DNA of 64,000 bases from Orbaceae bacterium lpD02 (GTDB taxonomy: Bacteria; Pseudomonadota; Gammaproteobacteria; Enterobacterales; Orbaceae): the NCBI GenBank assembly GCA_036251875.1, contig CP133960.1, positions 1,594,258 to 1,658,257 on the forward strand. The letters run 5' to 3'. The notes under the pieces are model-generated. The model searched no databases. It was not told where the DNA came from and was given only the letters and a program-made list of their open reading frames with translations. Positions 1-10,948 of this stretch are shown here, in pieces. The position numbers and the translations under genes were made by a program. Numbering within the stretch: position 1 is the stretch's first letter; each line of letters begins with the position of its first letter.

Positions 1-90
1 GATTAAAGCTTTTGACACAAAAACCCCCTTTATCGAATCGCATTAATGACTATGTGTATAGCTTATTATAAATAATTAAGCTAAACCATG

Positions 91-125
91 TTATCCCTCA
101 CAATTATCATGATTATGAGGGATAA
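91..125 (-). terminator. Hairpin just downstream of murA
   Basis: A perfect 10-bp inverted repeat (arms 91-100 and 116-125) lies three bases past the murA stop, with a 15-nt loop that is itself partly self-complementary. Reading on the minus strand no run of T follows, so it may stabilise the transcript end or be a Rho-dependent end rather than a canonical intrinsic terminator. Confidence 0.4.
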
Positions 126-127
126 AA

Positions 128-1399
<1,272 letters not shown>

Positions 1400-1639
1400 T
1401 CAATACACTCTCTAAAATTTAATCTCATTATAAAGATAATCATTTAAGAAGTAAGTAGTTATTAGTAAAAATTAACTAATTATTTAATTTTCCAGTATAA
1501 AAATATCTATTATGTCAATTACAGTTTAAAATTACGCGCTGAATTTAGATGAGAGATTTTTACTGACCGTGATTATTTCACAAAAAAATGCTAGGATAAA
1601 AACTATTAAGCAATGAGCGGCGCAATTTAAGGAAAAACT

Positions 1640-1837
1640 ATGTTTGATAATTTAGCTAAAGCAGGTAAATATCTTGGCCAAGCGGCTAAATTGATGATCG
1701 GGATCCCTGATTATGATACCTATGTCCAGCATATTAAGTTAACCCACCCAGAACAGATACCAATGACCTATGAAGCGTTTTTTAAAGAACGACAAGAAGC
1801 TAAATATAGCGGCAAAGGTGGATTTAAATGTTGCTAA
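1640..1837 (+). CDS. ybdD: YbdD/YjiX family small protein (DUF466)
   Basis: A 65-residue cytosolic protein very close to E. coli YbdD and YjiX, recognisable from the [16 protein letters not shown] stretch, the [13 protein letters not shown] stretch and the C-terminal KGGFKCC cysteine pair. In enterobacteria these proteins are encoded directly behind the CstA or BtsT (YjiY) pyruvate/peptide transporters and their biochemical role is unclear. Here no such transporter is adjacent; the gene only keeps its other usual partner, yjiA, 28 nt downstream. A ribosome binding site AAGGAAAA precedes the ATG. YbdD versus YjiX cannot be decided from one genome window; the sequence looks closer to YbdD while the neighbour is that of YjiX. 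Confidence 0.9.
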   Translation: MFDNLAKAGKYLGQAAKLMIGIPDYDTYVQHIKLTHPEQIPMTYEAFFKERQEAKYSGKGGFKCC

Positions 1838-1865
1838 TTTCTATTGATGTAAACAAAGGCTGCCA

Positions 1866-2906
1866 ATGACACAATCATCACCACTTCCCGTCACCATTTT
1901 AACTGGCTTTTTAGGTTCAGGTAAAACAACGCTTATAAATTATCTACTAAACCATAATCAAAATGAAAAAATTCTTATCATTGAAAATGAGTTTGGGGCT
2001 GTTAATGTTGATAGTGGATTACTCAAAAAAGATGCCAACATAGAAATTATAGAAATGACTAACGGTTGTATTTGTTGCAGTGTACAGGGAGAACTTACCC
2101 AAGCATTACATCAGTTACACCAAAAACGGATGAGTGGCGCAATCGAGTATGATCGCTTAATTATTGAAACAACGGGTCTTGCTGATCCTGCACCAATTGT
2201 GCAGACTTTTTTTATCGACGAGCTTATTCGCGAGACAATCCAACTTGATGCTGTCATTACTCTAGTCGATAGTGAACATATTTTAAAACAGTTAAATGAG
2301 CATCGTGTAGCCCATCTACAGCTTGGGTTTGCTGATCGGATTATTCTGACTAAAACCGATCGCATTAGTGAGGAACAAAAACAAACGGTCGTAGAGAGAA
2401 TTCATCGAATTAATAATAAAGCGATTATCTTTGCGGCAATCAAAGGGCAAATAGCCAAACAGCAGTGGCTAGATATTCACGCTTTTGATTTAAATGATGA
2501 GCTTGAAGTAAGTAAAGGATTCTTTGTAATAAGTAGCATAAAACCACTTACACCTGAAGATTTTAGGCCAATTAGTACCGATAATAACGCAAAGCAATCA
2601 TGGAATGATGATATTTGTTCCTATGTTTTTGAAGCGGGCGAACTGGATTTAAAGAAAATCGGCCGCTTTACTGAACAGCTAATCGAGCAATATGGTAATG
2701 ATATGCTACGTTACAAAGGTGTTTTAGCAATACAAGACCAACCACAACGTTTAATCGTACAAGGTGTACATAAGGTGGTTGGATTTGATTACGGTTCGGT
2801 TTGGGATGACGAAAGCGAACGAATATCAAGAATGGTCATTATTAGCCGTAAGCTACCTTTTGATGAACTCAAGCTAGCCTTTTTAGCTACAGTTGCCTGC
2901 AAATAA
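1866..2906 (+). CDS. yjiA: CobW/P47K-family metal-binding GTPase YjiA
   Basis: A 346-residue member of the COG0523 G3E GTPase family, which handle metal delivery. Visible motifs: Walker A GFLGSGKTT at residues 14-22, the family metal-binding motif CICC at 68-71, the guanine-specificity motif TKTD at 162-165, and a C-terminal CobW_C region (about 235-340). E. coli YjiA binds transition metals including zinc and has weak GTPase activity; its physiological client is not established. It follows ybdD by 28 nt on the same strand, so the two are probably one transcript, reproducing the E. coli yjiX-yjiA pair without the transporter. Somewhat longer than the E. coli protein (about 318 residues). Confidence 0.92.
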   Translation: MTQSSPLPVTILTGFLGSGKTTLINYLLNHNQNEKILIIENEFGAVNVDSGLLKKDANIEIIEMTNGCICCSVQGELTQALHQLHQKRMSGAIEYDRLIIETTGLADPAPIVQTFFIDELIRETIQLDAVITLVDSEHILKQLNEHRVAHLQLGFADRIILTKTDRISEEQKQTVVERIHRINNKAIIFAAIKGQIAKQQWLDIHAFDLNDELEVSKGFFVISSIKPLTPEDFRPISTDNNAKQSWNDDICSYVFEAGELDLKKIGRFTEQLIEQYGNDMLRYKGVLAIQDQPQRLIVQGVHKVVGFDYGSVWDDESERISRMVIISRKLPFDELKLAFLATVACK

Positions 2907-2938
2907 CAAGCTCATTACTAGCATCTAGATTGACAGCT

Positions 2939-2968
2939 AAAAATAAAGCGGGCTACTCCACCCGCTTT
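2939..2968 (-). terminator. Intrinsic terminator of the ibaG/mla operon
   Basis: Eight-base-pair stem AAAGCGGG/CCCGCTTT (2945-2952 with 2961-2968), loop of eight. On the minus strand the stem is followed by ATTTTT (2944-2939), so it ends the ibaG-side transcript. It sits between the convergent yjiA and ibaG stops and may also slow transcription from yjiA. Confidence 0.75.
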
Positions 2969-2998
2969 AACCAAAAGGATAAACTGGTAATACTTCGA

Positions 2999-3256
2999 TT
3001 ATAATCCAAGTAATTTTCGTTCTAGTTTCCATTGTGCTGAGGTATAAGTTTTAATGGATAGTGCATGGATACGATTATCAGCAATATATTCCGCTAACGG
3101 AGCATATACCGCTTGCTGTTTTTTTACTCTGCTTAAATCAGCAAATATATCACCGACGGCAATAACTTGAAAATGACTACCATCCTCGCTTATCGCATAA
3201 ACTTCATCTAACATCAATGATGACTTTAATTTTTGTTCAATTTCTTTTTTATCCAT
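2999..3256 (-). CDS. ibaG: BolA-family protein IbaG
   Basis: An 85-residue BolA/YrbA-family protein with the expected alpha-beta layout and the conserved segment ending in [15 protein letters not shown]. BolA-type proteins partner with monothiol glutaredoxins in iron-sulfur cluster handling; E. coli IbaG was linked to acid stress. It is the last gene of the mla operon here, 20 nt after mlaB, exactly as in E. coli, and is followed by an intrinsic terminator. Confidence 0.93.
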   Translation of the reverse strand: MDKKEIEQKLKSSLMLDEVYAISEDGSHFQVIAVGDIFADLSRVKKQQAVYAPLAEYIADNRIHALSIKTYTSAQWKLERKLLGL

Positions 3257-3276
3257 ACCATTACCATCATCTGCAA

Positions 3277-3558
3277 CTAAACCAAAATAACTGGATCTAA
3301 ATCATAAAGCTCAATCAATGTTTTGAGCTGTAACGAAATACCCGTTAACTTGGTTTGATATTTAATACATAAATAAGTTAATAACGCTAAACCTGATGAG
3401 TCGACTCTATTGAGTTGTGCCACATCAATATTATGAATGTCCGTTAATAGCTGTGAATGTTGCGACCAGATTTGCGCAAGAGAATTACAATCAAGAACAC
3501 CCTCTAGATACAATGTACTTGCTTGCTTTTGCACACTAATCGAAGTCAACATAATCAT
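3277..3558 (-). CDS. mlaB: STAS-domain protein MlaB, lipid-transport ABC complex
   Basis: A 93-residue single STAS domain, with the characteristic loop [12 protein letters not shown] near residues 52-63. In E. coli MlaB binds the MlaF ATPase in the cytoplasm and is needed for stability and activity of the MlaFEDB inner-membrane complex, which moves phospholipids between the outer-membrane MlaA-OmpC complex, the periplasmic carrier MlaC and the inner membrane. It lies 26 nt after mlaC and 20 nt before ibaG in the same transcript. Confidence 0.92.
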   Translation of the reverse strand: MIMLTSISVQKQASTLYLEGVLDCNSLAQIWSQHSQLLTDIHNIDVAQLNRVDSSGLALLTYLCIKYQTKLTGISLQLKTLIELYDLDPVILV

Positions 3559-3584
3559 TCCTTATCACTATTTTTTACTATCAA

Positions 3585-4229
3585 TTAATTTGGCTGTACT
3601 GCATCTGGATCAATTTTTTGGCTAGCTAAAGACTGTAGTTGTTTAGTCAAACCATCAATACCATTGACTCTAAGAGTTGTTGCCCATTCGCCCTGCTTTG
3701 TGGTGATCATGCTAATGCCTTCGGCGATTAGATCATACGCTTTCCATTCCCCTGATACAGTATTTTTGCGCCATTGGAAATCAAGACGAATAGGTTGTTG
3801 TCCTGAGTCTGGATTAATTAGCAATACACGAATAGAGATAAGATTTTTGCCAGTTAGGTCTTTTTCACCTTCAATTTGGTACTGTTGACCTTTATACATC
3901 GATAATGCTTGTGCAAAAGCTTGCACTAAGTAATTTTCAAACGCGGCGAAATAAGCATCACGCTGAGCGGGAGTTGCTGATTTATAATAACTACCTAAAA
4001 CTAACGCACCGGCATATTTAACCTGAATATAAGGCAATAGATCTTGTTTAACAATATCGCGTAATATTTCAGGATTCCCCTTAATCTGCGCTGCTTGGCT
4101 GTTAATTGAACTAAAAATTTCATCCGCAGCAACCCGCATTTGCTGATATGGGCTTTGGTTGTCACTTTCTGCTGCCATTGAGAACGGTGCAAAAAATAAT
4201 ACGAAAACCAGCAACACTTTTTTAAACAT
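3585..4229 (-). CDS. mlaC: Periplasmic phospholipid carrier MlaC
   Basis: A 214-residue Tol-Tol-Ttg2-family protein with a cleavable signal peptide (MFKK basic start, hydrophobic core, likely cut after SMAA near residue 20). MlaC ferries phospholipid between the outer-membrane MlaA complex and the inner-membrane MlaFEDB complex. The frame stays open 28 codons further upstream, but the ATG at 4229 is preferred because AAGGAG lies just before it and the signal peptide starts there. Gap to mlaD is 25 nt. Length agrees with E. coli MlaC (about 211). Confidence 0.95.
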   Translation of the reverse strand: MFKKVLLVFVLFFAPFSMAAESDNQSPYQQMRVAADEIFSSINSQAAQIKGNPEILRDIVKQDLLPYIQVKYAGALVLGSYYKSATPAQRDAYFAAFENYLVQAFAQALSMYKGQQYQIEGEKDLTGKNLISIRVLLINPDSGQQPIRLDFQWRKNTVSGEWKAYDLIAEGISMITTKQGEWATTLRVNGIDGLTKQLQSLASQKIDPDAVQPN

Positions 4230-4254
4230 AATGAACTCCTTGTTATTCAATCTG

Positions 4255-4809
4255 CTATTTTTCAGTTTTATTTGTTTGCTCAGATGATCCTGAACTATAC
4301 AAAAACTGACCAATTAAATCTTCAAGCACAACCGCCGGTTTAGTATTATGAACGATAAAACCTTGCTCGAAGTATTTAGGTAACTCAATAACCGCGTTAT
4401 TTTGATGTATTGTACCACTTTGCCGCGCATCTTCTGCGTCAATATCATCAATTAAATCATTCTCAAGACCCATCGCAACGTCAATAAATTGCTCACCAAG
4501 CAAACCCGATGTTTTAATCGATAAACCACTACTGCTTGGAATTTCATTGTACTGCGAATTAATATCAATCGTCACATAAGGTTTGTAGTTATCTAATGTG
4601 ATATTAGAAATTCGACCGATTACAACACCACCAATTTTAACTGGCGAGCGAGCTTTAAGTCCGCCGACATTATCAAATATAGCATAAATACGATAAGTTG
4701 AATTATTTGTAAATGTTGTTGAATCCGTGACCCTAAAACAGAGAAAGAGTATCGAACAAATAGCAATAACCATAAATAATCCAACGGTAATTTCAACTTT
4801 ACGATTCAT
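4255..4809 (-). CDS. mlaD: MCE-domain lipid-transport protein MlaD
   Basis: A 184-residue protein with one N-terminal membrane helix (about residues 8-27) followed by one MCE domain (about 38-115) and a C-terminal helix region. MlaD forms the hexameric periplasmic ring of the MlaFEDB transporter through which phospholipid passes. GAGGT precedes the start. It lies 12 nt behind mlaE. Confidence 0.95.
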   Translation of the reverse strand: MNRKVEITVGLFMVIAICSILFLCFRVTDSTTFTNNSTYRIYAIFDNVGGLKARSPVKIGGVVIGRISNITLDNYKPYVTIDINSQYNEIPSSSGLSIKTSGLLGEQFIDVAMGLENDLIDDIDAEDARQSGTIHQNNAVIELPKYFEQGFIVHNTKPAVVLEDLIGQFLYSSGSSEQTNKTEK

Positions 4810-4821
4810 GTTTACATGACC

Positions 4822-5604
4822 TCAATTACTAAACATTAATGCGGTTAGAATAAAATCCAACCCTAAAATAGCGAGCGATGAATAAACAACAGTACTCGTT
4901 GTTGCTTTACTAATGCCTTCTGATGTTGGAGTACAATCATAACCGTTAAAAAGTGCAATCCACGTTGCCGCAATGGCAAAAATGAAACTTTTAATAAAAC
5001 AGTTAACCACATCATGCCACCAATCCACATTACTTTGAATTGATGACCAGAAAAATCCTGAGTCGATTCCCTTCCAATCAACACCCACAATTTCACCGCC
5101 TAAAATACCTATGGCGATAAAGATCGCAGTTAAAAATGGCATACAAAAAAAGCCGGCCCAAAAACGAGGCGCTATAATGCGTCTTAAAGGATCGACCGCC
5201 ATCATCTCCATGCTCGATAGCTGCTCGGTAGCTTTCATTAAACCAATTTCAGCCGTTAATGCTGATCCAGCGCGCCCAGCAAATAAAAGCCCAGCAACAA
5301 CCGGTCCTAACTCCCGCAATAAAGCTAACGATACCAGCATACCAAGGCTTGCCTCAGCACTAAACATGGTTAAAATAAAATAACCTTGTAGGCCTAACAC
5401 CATGCCAATAAATAGCCCTGAGACCATAATGATAGTGAGTGATTGTACCCCAATAAAATAAAATTGCTTAACCCAAAGAGGAAACTGTTTTTTAAACTGA
5501 GGTTTACCAATTAATGCGCCAAATAACATCATTCCTGAACGGCCAAGCATGGAGATAAAATTGCAACCCCATTGCCCCATTTTAGCAAGTATATTTAACA
5601 TCAA
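4822..5604 (-). CDS. mlaE: Lipid-transport ABC permease MlaE
   Basis: A 260-residue MlaE/PermE-family permease with several hydrophobic segments and the conserved central stretch [14 protein letters not shown] followed by [16 protein letters not shown], nearly identical to E. coli. Two starts are possible: TTG at 5604, giving the E. coli length, or ATG at 5601 which forms a TGATG stop-start overlap with mlaF. Either way translation is coupled to mlaF. It is the membrane core of the phospholipid transporter. Confidence 0.95.
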   Translation of the reverse strand: MMLNILAKMGQWGCNFISMLGRSGMMLFGALIGKPQFKKQFPLWVKQFYFIGVQSLTIIMVSGLFIGMVLGLQGYFILTMFSAEASLGMLVSLALLRELGPVVAGLLFAGRAGSALTAEIGLMKATEQLSSMEMMAVDPLRRIIAPRFWAGFFCMPFLTAIFIAIGILGGEIVGVDWKGIDSGFFWSSIQSNVDWWHDVVNCFIKSFIFAIAATWIALFNGYDCTPTSEGISKATTSTVVYSSLAILGLDFILTALMFSN

Positions 5605-6431
5605 TTATTACCTCGACTTAGATCCACTTTGTAATCATCAGCTGGATAATGAAATGGCACAGGACCATCAGCGAGCCCTTCTAGAAATTGTTTTACCCGC
5701 ATATCATCGTTGCTGCGTAGCTCTTCAGCCGTTCCACCAGCAATAATGTGCTGCTCTGCGACAATATAAGCAAAGTCAGCAATACTAAGCACTTCATTAA
5801 CATCGTGTGATACAACAATGCAGGTTAATCCTAATGATTGATTAAGTTCGGAAATAAGCTTAACAATTACGCCCATAGAGATCGGATCTTGCCCTGCAAA
5901 TGGCTCATCAAACATAATCAGTTCAGGATCAAGCGCGATTGCGCGCGCTAGAGCTGCGCGCCTTGCCATACCACCAGAAAGTTCTGAGGGCATCATATTG
6001 GCGGCACCTCGAAGTCCAACCGATTGTAGCTTCATTAAGACTAAATTATGCAAGATTGGTTCGGGTAAATTTAGATGCTCGCGCAATGGGTACGCTACAT
6101 TATCGAATACCGATAAATCCGTAAAAAGCGCACCTGATTGAAATAGCATACTTATGCGTTTACGCACTTCATACAAACGAGAGCGAGAGAGTTCGGGAAT
6201 ATTCTCACCATCAAATAGAATTTGCCCAGATTGCGGTTTTAATTGCCCGCCGATTAACCTTAATAGTGTCGTTTTACCGATTCCAGAAGGTCCCATAATC
6301 GCGGTAATTTTTCCTTTCGGCACCGATAAGCTCATATTTTTATAAATAGGCCTTGTACCACGATAAAACGACATATCATGGACTTCAACCAGATTATCCG
6401 CTTGTGATGAGTTGATTGTAGATATTGTCAT
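5601..6431 (-). CDS. mlaF: Lipid-transport ABC ATPase MlaF
   Basis: The 276-residue ATPase of the MlaFEDB phospholipid transporter. Walker [10 protein letters not shown] at 47-55, ABC signature LSGGM at 151-155, Walker B LIMFDEP at 171-177 and switch histidine His209 are all present. First gene of the operon mlaF-mlaE-mlaD-mlaC-mlaB-ibaG; the promoter should lie in 6432-6518 between it and the rhodanese gene. Confidence 0.96.
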   Translation of the reverse strand: MTISTINSSQADNLVEVHDMSFYRGTRPIYKNMSLSVPKGKITAIMGPSGIGKTTLLRLIGGQLKPQSGQILFDGENIPELSRSRLYEVRKRISMLFQSGALFTDLSVFDNVAYPLREHLNLPEPILHNLVLMKLQSVGLRGAANMMPSELSGGMARRAALARAIALDPELIMFDEPFAGQDPISMGVIVKLISELNQSLGLTCIVVSHDVNEVLSIADFAYIVAEQHIIAGGTAEELRSNDDMRVKQFLEGLADGPVPFHYPADDYKVDLSRGNN

Positions 6432-6518
6432 CGATTGAACTCGTAATAAAAAATCATCATTAATATGCGATAGCCATATTCTACCCGATATTTAACTATT
6501 ATGAAAATAGAGAAATTT

Positions 6519-6851
6519 TTAATATCTATTCATAGTGTTATCAATTGTTAACGCCCAACCATCAATTCCCTGTTTGAGGCTATAAATCAAGTGTTCATCA
6601 AAACCATTATAAATCAAAAAACTCGCAACATTTACACTGCGTATCCCATGATGACAATAAATAACAATTATTTTATCATCAGGAATACGATCAAGATAAA
6701 GCGGGATATGACTCATTGCTATATGGTTTGCCCCATCAATTGAACAAATATCAACTTCATTATCCTCACGTACATCAAGTAAAAAAATATCATTGGTATC
6801 GGCTTTGAGCTTATCTGCTAACTCTTTACTCGTAATCTCTTGAATATTCAT
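6519..6851 (-). CDS. Single-domain rhodanese-like protein
   Basis: A 110-residue single rhodanese domain. The active-site loop CHHGIR places the catalytic cysteine at residue 66 with the CX4R pattern typical of thiosulfate or persulfide sulfurtransferases, preceded by the LLDVRE strand near residue 25. No signal peptide, so cytoplasmic. An 18-nt longer reading from a GTG at 6869 is possible; neither start has a good ribosome binding site. It is 87 nt upstream of mlaF on the same strand and separate from pepN. The partner substrate cannot be told from context. Confidence 0.85.
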   Translation of the reverse strand: MNIQEITSKELADKLKADTNDIFLLDVREDNEVDICSIDGANHIAMSHIPLYLDRIPDDKIIVIYCHHGIRSVNVASFLIYNGFDEHLIYSLKQGIDGWALTIDNTMNRY

Positions 6852-6954
6852 AATATTATTACCGTTCACCAGAGTGTTTTAAATAAAAGCTAGGAGGACA
6901 TTATTCATATAACGCCACCACTAGTGTTTGTTTTAATTGATGATAATATAAAAT

Positions 6955-9576
6955 TTATAACTCTAACGCTTTAGTAATTTTTTCATATAAATCACGCGAT
7001 AAATTATCAAGTTGTAATAATTGTGTAAGCGCTTGACGCATTAATTCTGCGCGTTTTTCATCGTAGCGTTTTAGGCGAATCAATGGATCAATCAGCCTTG
7101 ATGCAACTTGTGGATTTTTCTGATTAAGCTCTGTTAAAATTTCCACTAAAAAAAAGTAACCACTGCCATTAATCGCATGAAATAACGCGGGATTGTTATT
7201 AACAAAAGCACCAATTAACGAACGGATTCTATTGGGATTATTTAAGGAAAAAGAGCGGTGAGTTAATAGTGCTTTTACTCTCGCCAAGGTATCTTTTTGT
7301 GGACTGGTTGCTTGCAATGTAAACCATTTATCCATTACTAAACCATCTTGATTCCAACGGCAATCAAAATCGCTTAATAGCCTATCTTTACACGGCAATT
7401 GCGCTTTAACTGCAGCATTTAAAGCCGCTAAGCTATCAGTCATATTATCGGCTTGTTGATATTGTTCATTAATAAGTTTATCAACAACATGTATTTGACT
7501 TGTAAATGCCAATATCTGTAGACAGGTATTTTTTAAGGCGCGTTTAGCAATATCGACATGGTCAATTTGATACAATGCGGTGGTATTGTGCCGATACACT
7601 GCTAAAAGTTCATCAAACATGTCATTAGCAAACGTAGTGAGTAACCACTCACGAACAACATGAATCGAATCAGGATCGACCACCTTAAATTGGTTAGCTA
7701 TTTCATTTTCAGAAGGCAATGTAAGAATTTGCGCCATTAATGCAGGATCTAATGAAGGTGATAATAATACCGAGCGAAAAGCATCAATAACCGATTCGGG
7801 TAACATCATCGGCTTAGCTTGTTGGTGATTGCTCACATTTATCGCAATATATTTTGCTAATAATATTTGAGCTGAATCATAACGATTAAAAGCGTCAGTC
7901 GCATATTGCATCAAAAAGATTAGTTCACTATCTTGATAGTCGTAATGCAGCTTAACTGGAGCCGAAAAATCACGTAGCAAAGCAATAATTGGTCTCTCGC
8001 TCACGTTATCGAATAAAAATACCTCTTTATCGTTGTGGATATTAAGCACCTGATGAATCGCATTTGCTTGGTATTGCAGTGGGATCACCTTGCCATCGCG
8101 TTTATATAGTTCAATATTAAGTGGAATATGTAATGGTTGTTTATCTTTTTGATCTTGAGTTGCTGGTGTTAATTGTTTTATCGTTAAGCGATACAACTGT
8201 CTATCGGCATCATAATCGTCGTTAATTGTCAATTCAGGCGTACCTGACTGGCTATACCACAATTTAAAATGTGACAAGTCTATTGCCGATGCATCTTGCA
8301 TCGCTTTAACAAAATCGTCGCATGTTGCTGCGCTACCGTCATGCCGTTGAAAGTATAGCGCCATGCCAGCTTGAAATTTTTCCTCGCCTAACAAAGTATG
8401 TATCATACGAATAACTTCCGCGCCTTTCTCATAGACGGTCACCGTATAAAAATTATTCATTTCAATTACTTGCTCTGGCCGAATAGGGTGAGCCATTGGG
8501 CTTGCATCTTCGGTAAATTGAACAGCGCGTAGAATTTTGACATCATCAATTCGTTTCACCGCCCTAGAACCAAGATCGGCACTGAATTCTTGGTCACGAA
8601 AAACCGTCAACCCTTCTTTAAGGCTAAGTTGGAACCAGTCTTGGCAAGTAACTCGATTCCCCGTCCAATTATGAAAATATTCATGACCAATCACCGCTTC
8701 AATCGCTAAATAATCATCATCAGTTGCCGTTTCTGGCTTAGCTAAGACGTATTTTGAGTTAAAAATATTAAGACCTTTATTTTCCATCGCGCCCATATTA
8801 AAGAAATCAACGGCAACAATCATAAAAATATCCAGATCATATTCTAAATTAAAACGGCTCTCATCCCAGCGCATCGAATTTTTAAGGCAAGTCATTGCCC
8901 ATTCACTTCGATCTAGATTTCCTTTATCAACATAAATTTCTAATGCAACTTGCCTATTTGAACGGGTGATAAATTTATCCTTTAGTACATCAAAATCACC
9001 AGCGACTAAAGCAAACAAGTAACATGGCTTAGGGAATGGATCTTGCCACTGCACCCAATGACGCTCGTTATCGAGCTGCCCTTTAGCAATGCGATTTCCA
9101 TTAGAAAGCAAATAAGGATATTGATTTTTATTAGCAGTAATACGGGTGCTAAACCTAGCAAGAACATCTGGGCGATCTAAGTAGTAAGTGATATGCCTAA
9201 AACCTTCTGCTTCACATTGAGTACATAGCGCATCACCTGACACATAGAGACCTTCCAACGCAGTATTATCAATGGGCTTAATTTCATTAATAATCGTTAA
9301 TACAAACTGATCTGGTACAGAATAAATTTCAAGCCCAGTTGCAGTTAACTTATAATCTTGCCAAGGAATATCATCAATATTTATTGCTATAAGCTTAAGT
9401 GCTTCGCCATCAAGCACCAGTTTAGTTACCAAGGCATTTTTTTTAATTACATGGCTTCTGGCCACAACCGTTGTTATTTCAGGTGATAAGTCAAAATCAA
9501 GATCAATATCGGTTATAGTAAAATCAGGTTTAACATAATCTAAACGATACTTAGCAATAGGTTGATTTGAGTTCAT
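6955..9576 (-). CDS. pepN: Aminopeptidase N (M1 zinc metallopeptidase)
   Basis: An 873-residue cytosolic broad-specificity aminopeptidase that finishes degradation of peptides produced by ATP-dependent proteases. The exopeptidase motif GAMEN is at 262-266, the zinc motif HEYFH at 298-302 and the third zinc ligand at Glu321, one residue shifted from E. coli PepN (870 residues). Its divergent neighbour is pncB, the arrangement found in E. coli, with a 159-bp shared promoter region. Confidence 0.98.
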   Translation of the reverse strand: MNSNQPIAKYRLDYVKPDFTITDIDLDFDLSPEITTVVARSHVIKKNALVTKLVLDGEALKLIAINIDDIPWQDYKLTATGLEIYSVPDQFVLTIINEIKPIDNTALEGLYVSGDALCTQCEAEGFRHITYYLDRPDVLARFSTRITANKNQYPYLLSNGNRIAKGQLDNERHWVQWQDPFPKPCYLFALVAGDFDVLKDKFITRSNRQVALEIYVDKGNLDRSEWAMTCLKNSMRWDESRFNLEYDLDIFMIVAVDFFNMGAMENKGLNIFNSKYVLAKPETATDDDYLAIEAVIGHEYFHNWTGNRVTCQDWFQLSLKEGLTVFRDQEFSADLGSRAVKRIDDVKILRAVQFTEDASPMAHPIRPEQVIEMNNFYTVTVYEKGAEVIRMIHTLLGEEKFQAGMALYFQRHDGSAATCDDFVKAMQDASAIDLSHFKLWYSQSGTPELTINDDYDADRQLYRLTIKQLTPATQDQKDKQPLHIPLNIELYKRDGKVIPLQYQANAIHQVLNIHNDKEVFLFDNVSERPIIALLRDFSAPVKLHYDYQDSELIFLMQYATDAFNRYDSAQILLAKYIAINVSNHQQAKPMMLPESVIDAFRSVLLSPSLDPALMAQILTLPSENEIANQFKVVDPDSIHVVREWLLTTFANDMFDELLAVYRHNTTALYQIDHVDIAKRALKNTCLQILAFTSQIHVVDKLINEQYQQADNMTDSLAALNAAVKAQLPCKDRLLSDFDCRWNQDGLVMDKWFTLQATSPQKDTLARVKALLTHRSFSLNNPNRIRSLIGAFVNNNPALFHAINGSGYFFLVEILTELNQKNPQVASRLIDPLIRLKRYDEKRAELMRQALTQLLQLDNLSRDLYEKITKALEL

Positions 9577-9735
9577 AGTGTACCTGTTATTAAAAAGAGT
9601 TATTTAAGCGGATTAAAAAAGAATAGAGTAATAGTATACGAAATCACAATAATCATCATTAAATAATATACCCCTTAATTTTTATTCTGCTATAATCGAT
9701 AGACTTTTTTATGCAAATACAATTAATCGATTTAC

Positions 9736-10935
9736 ATGCTGTCACCAATCTTAACATCGCTTTTAGATACCGATGCTTATAAACTACATATGCAACAAGC
9801 CGTTTTTCATCATTACCCCGATGTAATGGTTGTAGCTGAATTTCGTTGCCGTAATCAAGAACAGCTTGGTCAATATATTGATGAAATCAAATATCAAATT
9901 AATTTAATGCAGTCATTGCAGTTGACTGACGATGAATTTAGCTATTTGCAATCACTCCCCTATTTCAAGACGGATTACCTCATTTGGTTAAAAAATTGGC
10001 ATTATAATAGCCGTTTAGTCACAATAACCAATCAAGAGGGGCAATTATATATTCGCATCGAAGGGAAGTGGGTTGATGTTATCTTGTGGGAAGTACCATT
10101 ACTGGCAGTTATTAGCGAAGTTGTTCATCGAGCTCGTACACCTAACATTGGGGTTAATGAGGCCATTTTACATTTAAAAAATAAATTAGTACGCTTTGCT
10201 GAAAATAGCAAATCACATGACATGTCCCAGTTCAATTTAATGGATTTTGGTACGCGTAGGCGTTACTCCTTCGCAGTACAAAAAGCAGTTGTCAGCTATT
10301 TAAAAGATAATTTTCCCAACTTTAATAGCACCAGCAACTATTTACTCGCTTATCAGTTTGGACTAAAACCAGTCGGAACTCAAGCTCACGAATGGTTTCA
10401 AGCTCATCAACGTCTAGTTAAAAATCTTGCTGATTGCCAAAATAAGGCCCTGCAAGTCTGGCTAGATGAATACCCAAATGATCTCGATATTGCATTAACT
10501 GATTGTATTACGATGGATGCTTTCTTAAATGATTTTGACCTAGCTTTAGCATCTAAATACCAAGGACTTCGCCACGACTCTGGCGATCCTATTGAATGGG
10601 GTGAAAAAGCGCTCGCGCATTATCAAAATCTAGGTGTCGATCCTAAAACCAAATTATTGGTTTTTTCTGATAGTCTAAATTTTGATAGAGCGATTAAGAT
10701 TTATTGCCATTTCTATAACCGCGTTAGATTATCATTTGGCATGGGTGGTCACTTAGCTTGTGATATACCAACAACAGCCGTATCAAATACTAAATCTCTC
10801 AACATAGTAATAAAACTAGTTGAATGCAATGGTCAATCTGTTGCAAAATTATCGGATAGTCCTGGCAAAACTATCTCACAAGATATTGTATTTATTGAAG
10901 AGTTAAAAAGAACATTTAATGTTACCAATAATTAA
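9736..10935 (+). CDS. pncB: Nicotinate phosphoribosyltransferase
   Basis: A 399-residue enzyme that joins nicotinate to PRPP in the NAD salvage (Preiss-Handler) pathway using ATP. The phosphorylated histidine is His218 in [12 protein letters not shown], and the phosphate-binding RHDSGDP motif follows at about residue 277. Near-identical in layout to the 400-residue E. coli enzyme. It is followed after 13 nt by asnS. No NadR operator was recognised upstream. Confidence 0.97.
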   Translation: MLSPILTSLLDTDAYKLHMQQAVFHHYPDVMVVAEFRCRNQEQLGQYIDEIKYQINLMQSLQLTDDEFSYLQSLPYFKTDYLIWLKNWHYNSRLVTITNQEGQLYIRIEGKWVDVILWEVPLLAVISEVVHRARTPNIGVNEAILHLKNKLVRFAENSKSHDMSQFNLMDFGTRRRYSFAVQKAVVSYLKDNFPNFNSTSNYLLAYQFGLKPVGTQAHEWFQAHQRLVKNLADCQNKALQVWLDEYPNDLDIALTDCITMDAFLNDFDLALASKYQGLRHDSGDPIEWGEKALAHYQNLGVDPKTKLLVFSDSLNFDRAIKIYCHFYNRVRLSFGMGGHLACDIPTTAVSNTKSLNIVIKLVECNGQSVAKLSDSPGKTISQDIVFIEELKRTFNVTNN

Positions 10936-10948
10936 TAGGAACGAGAAA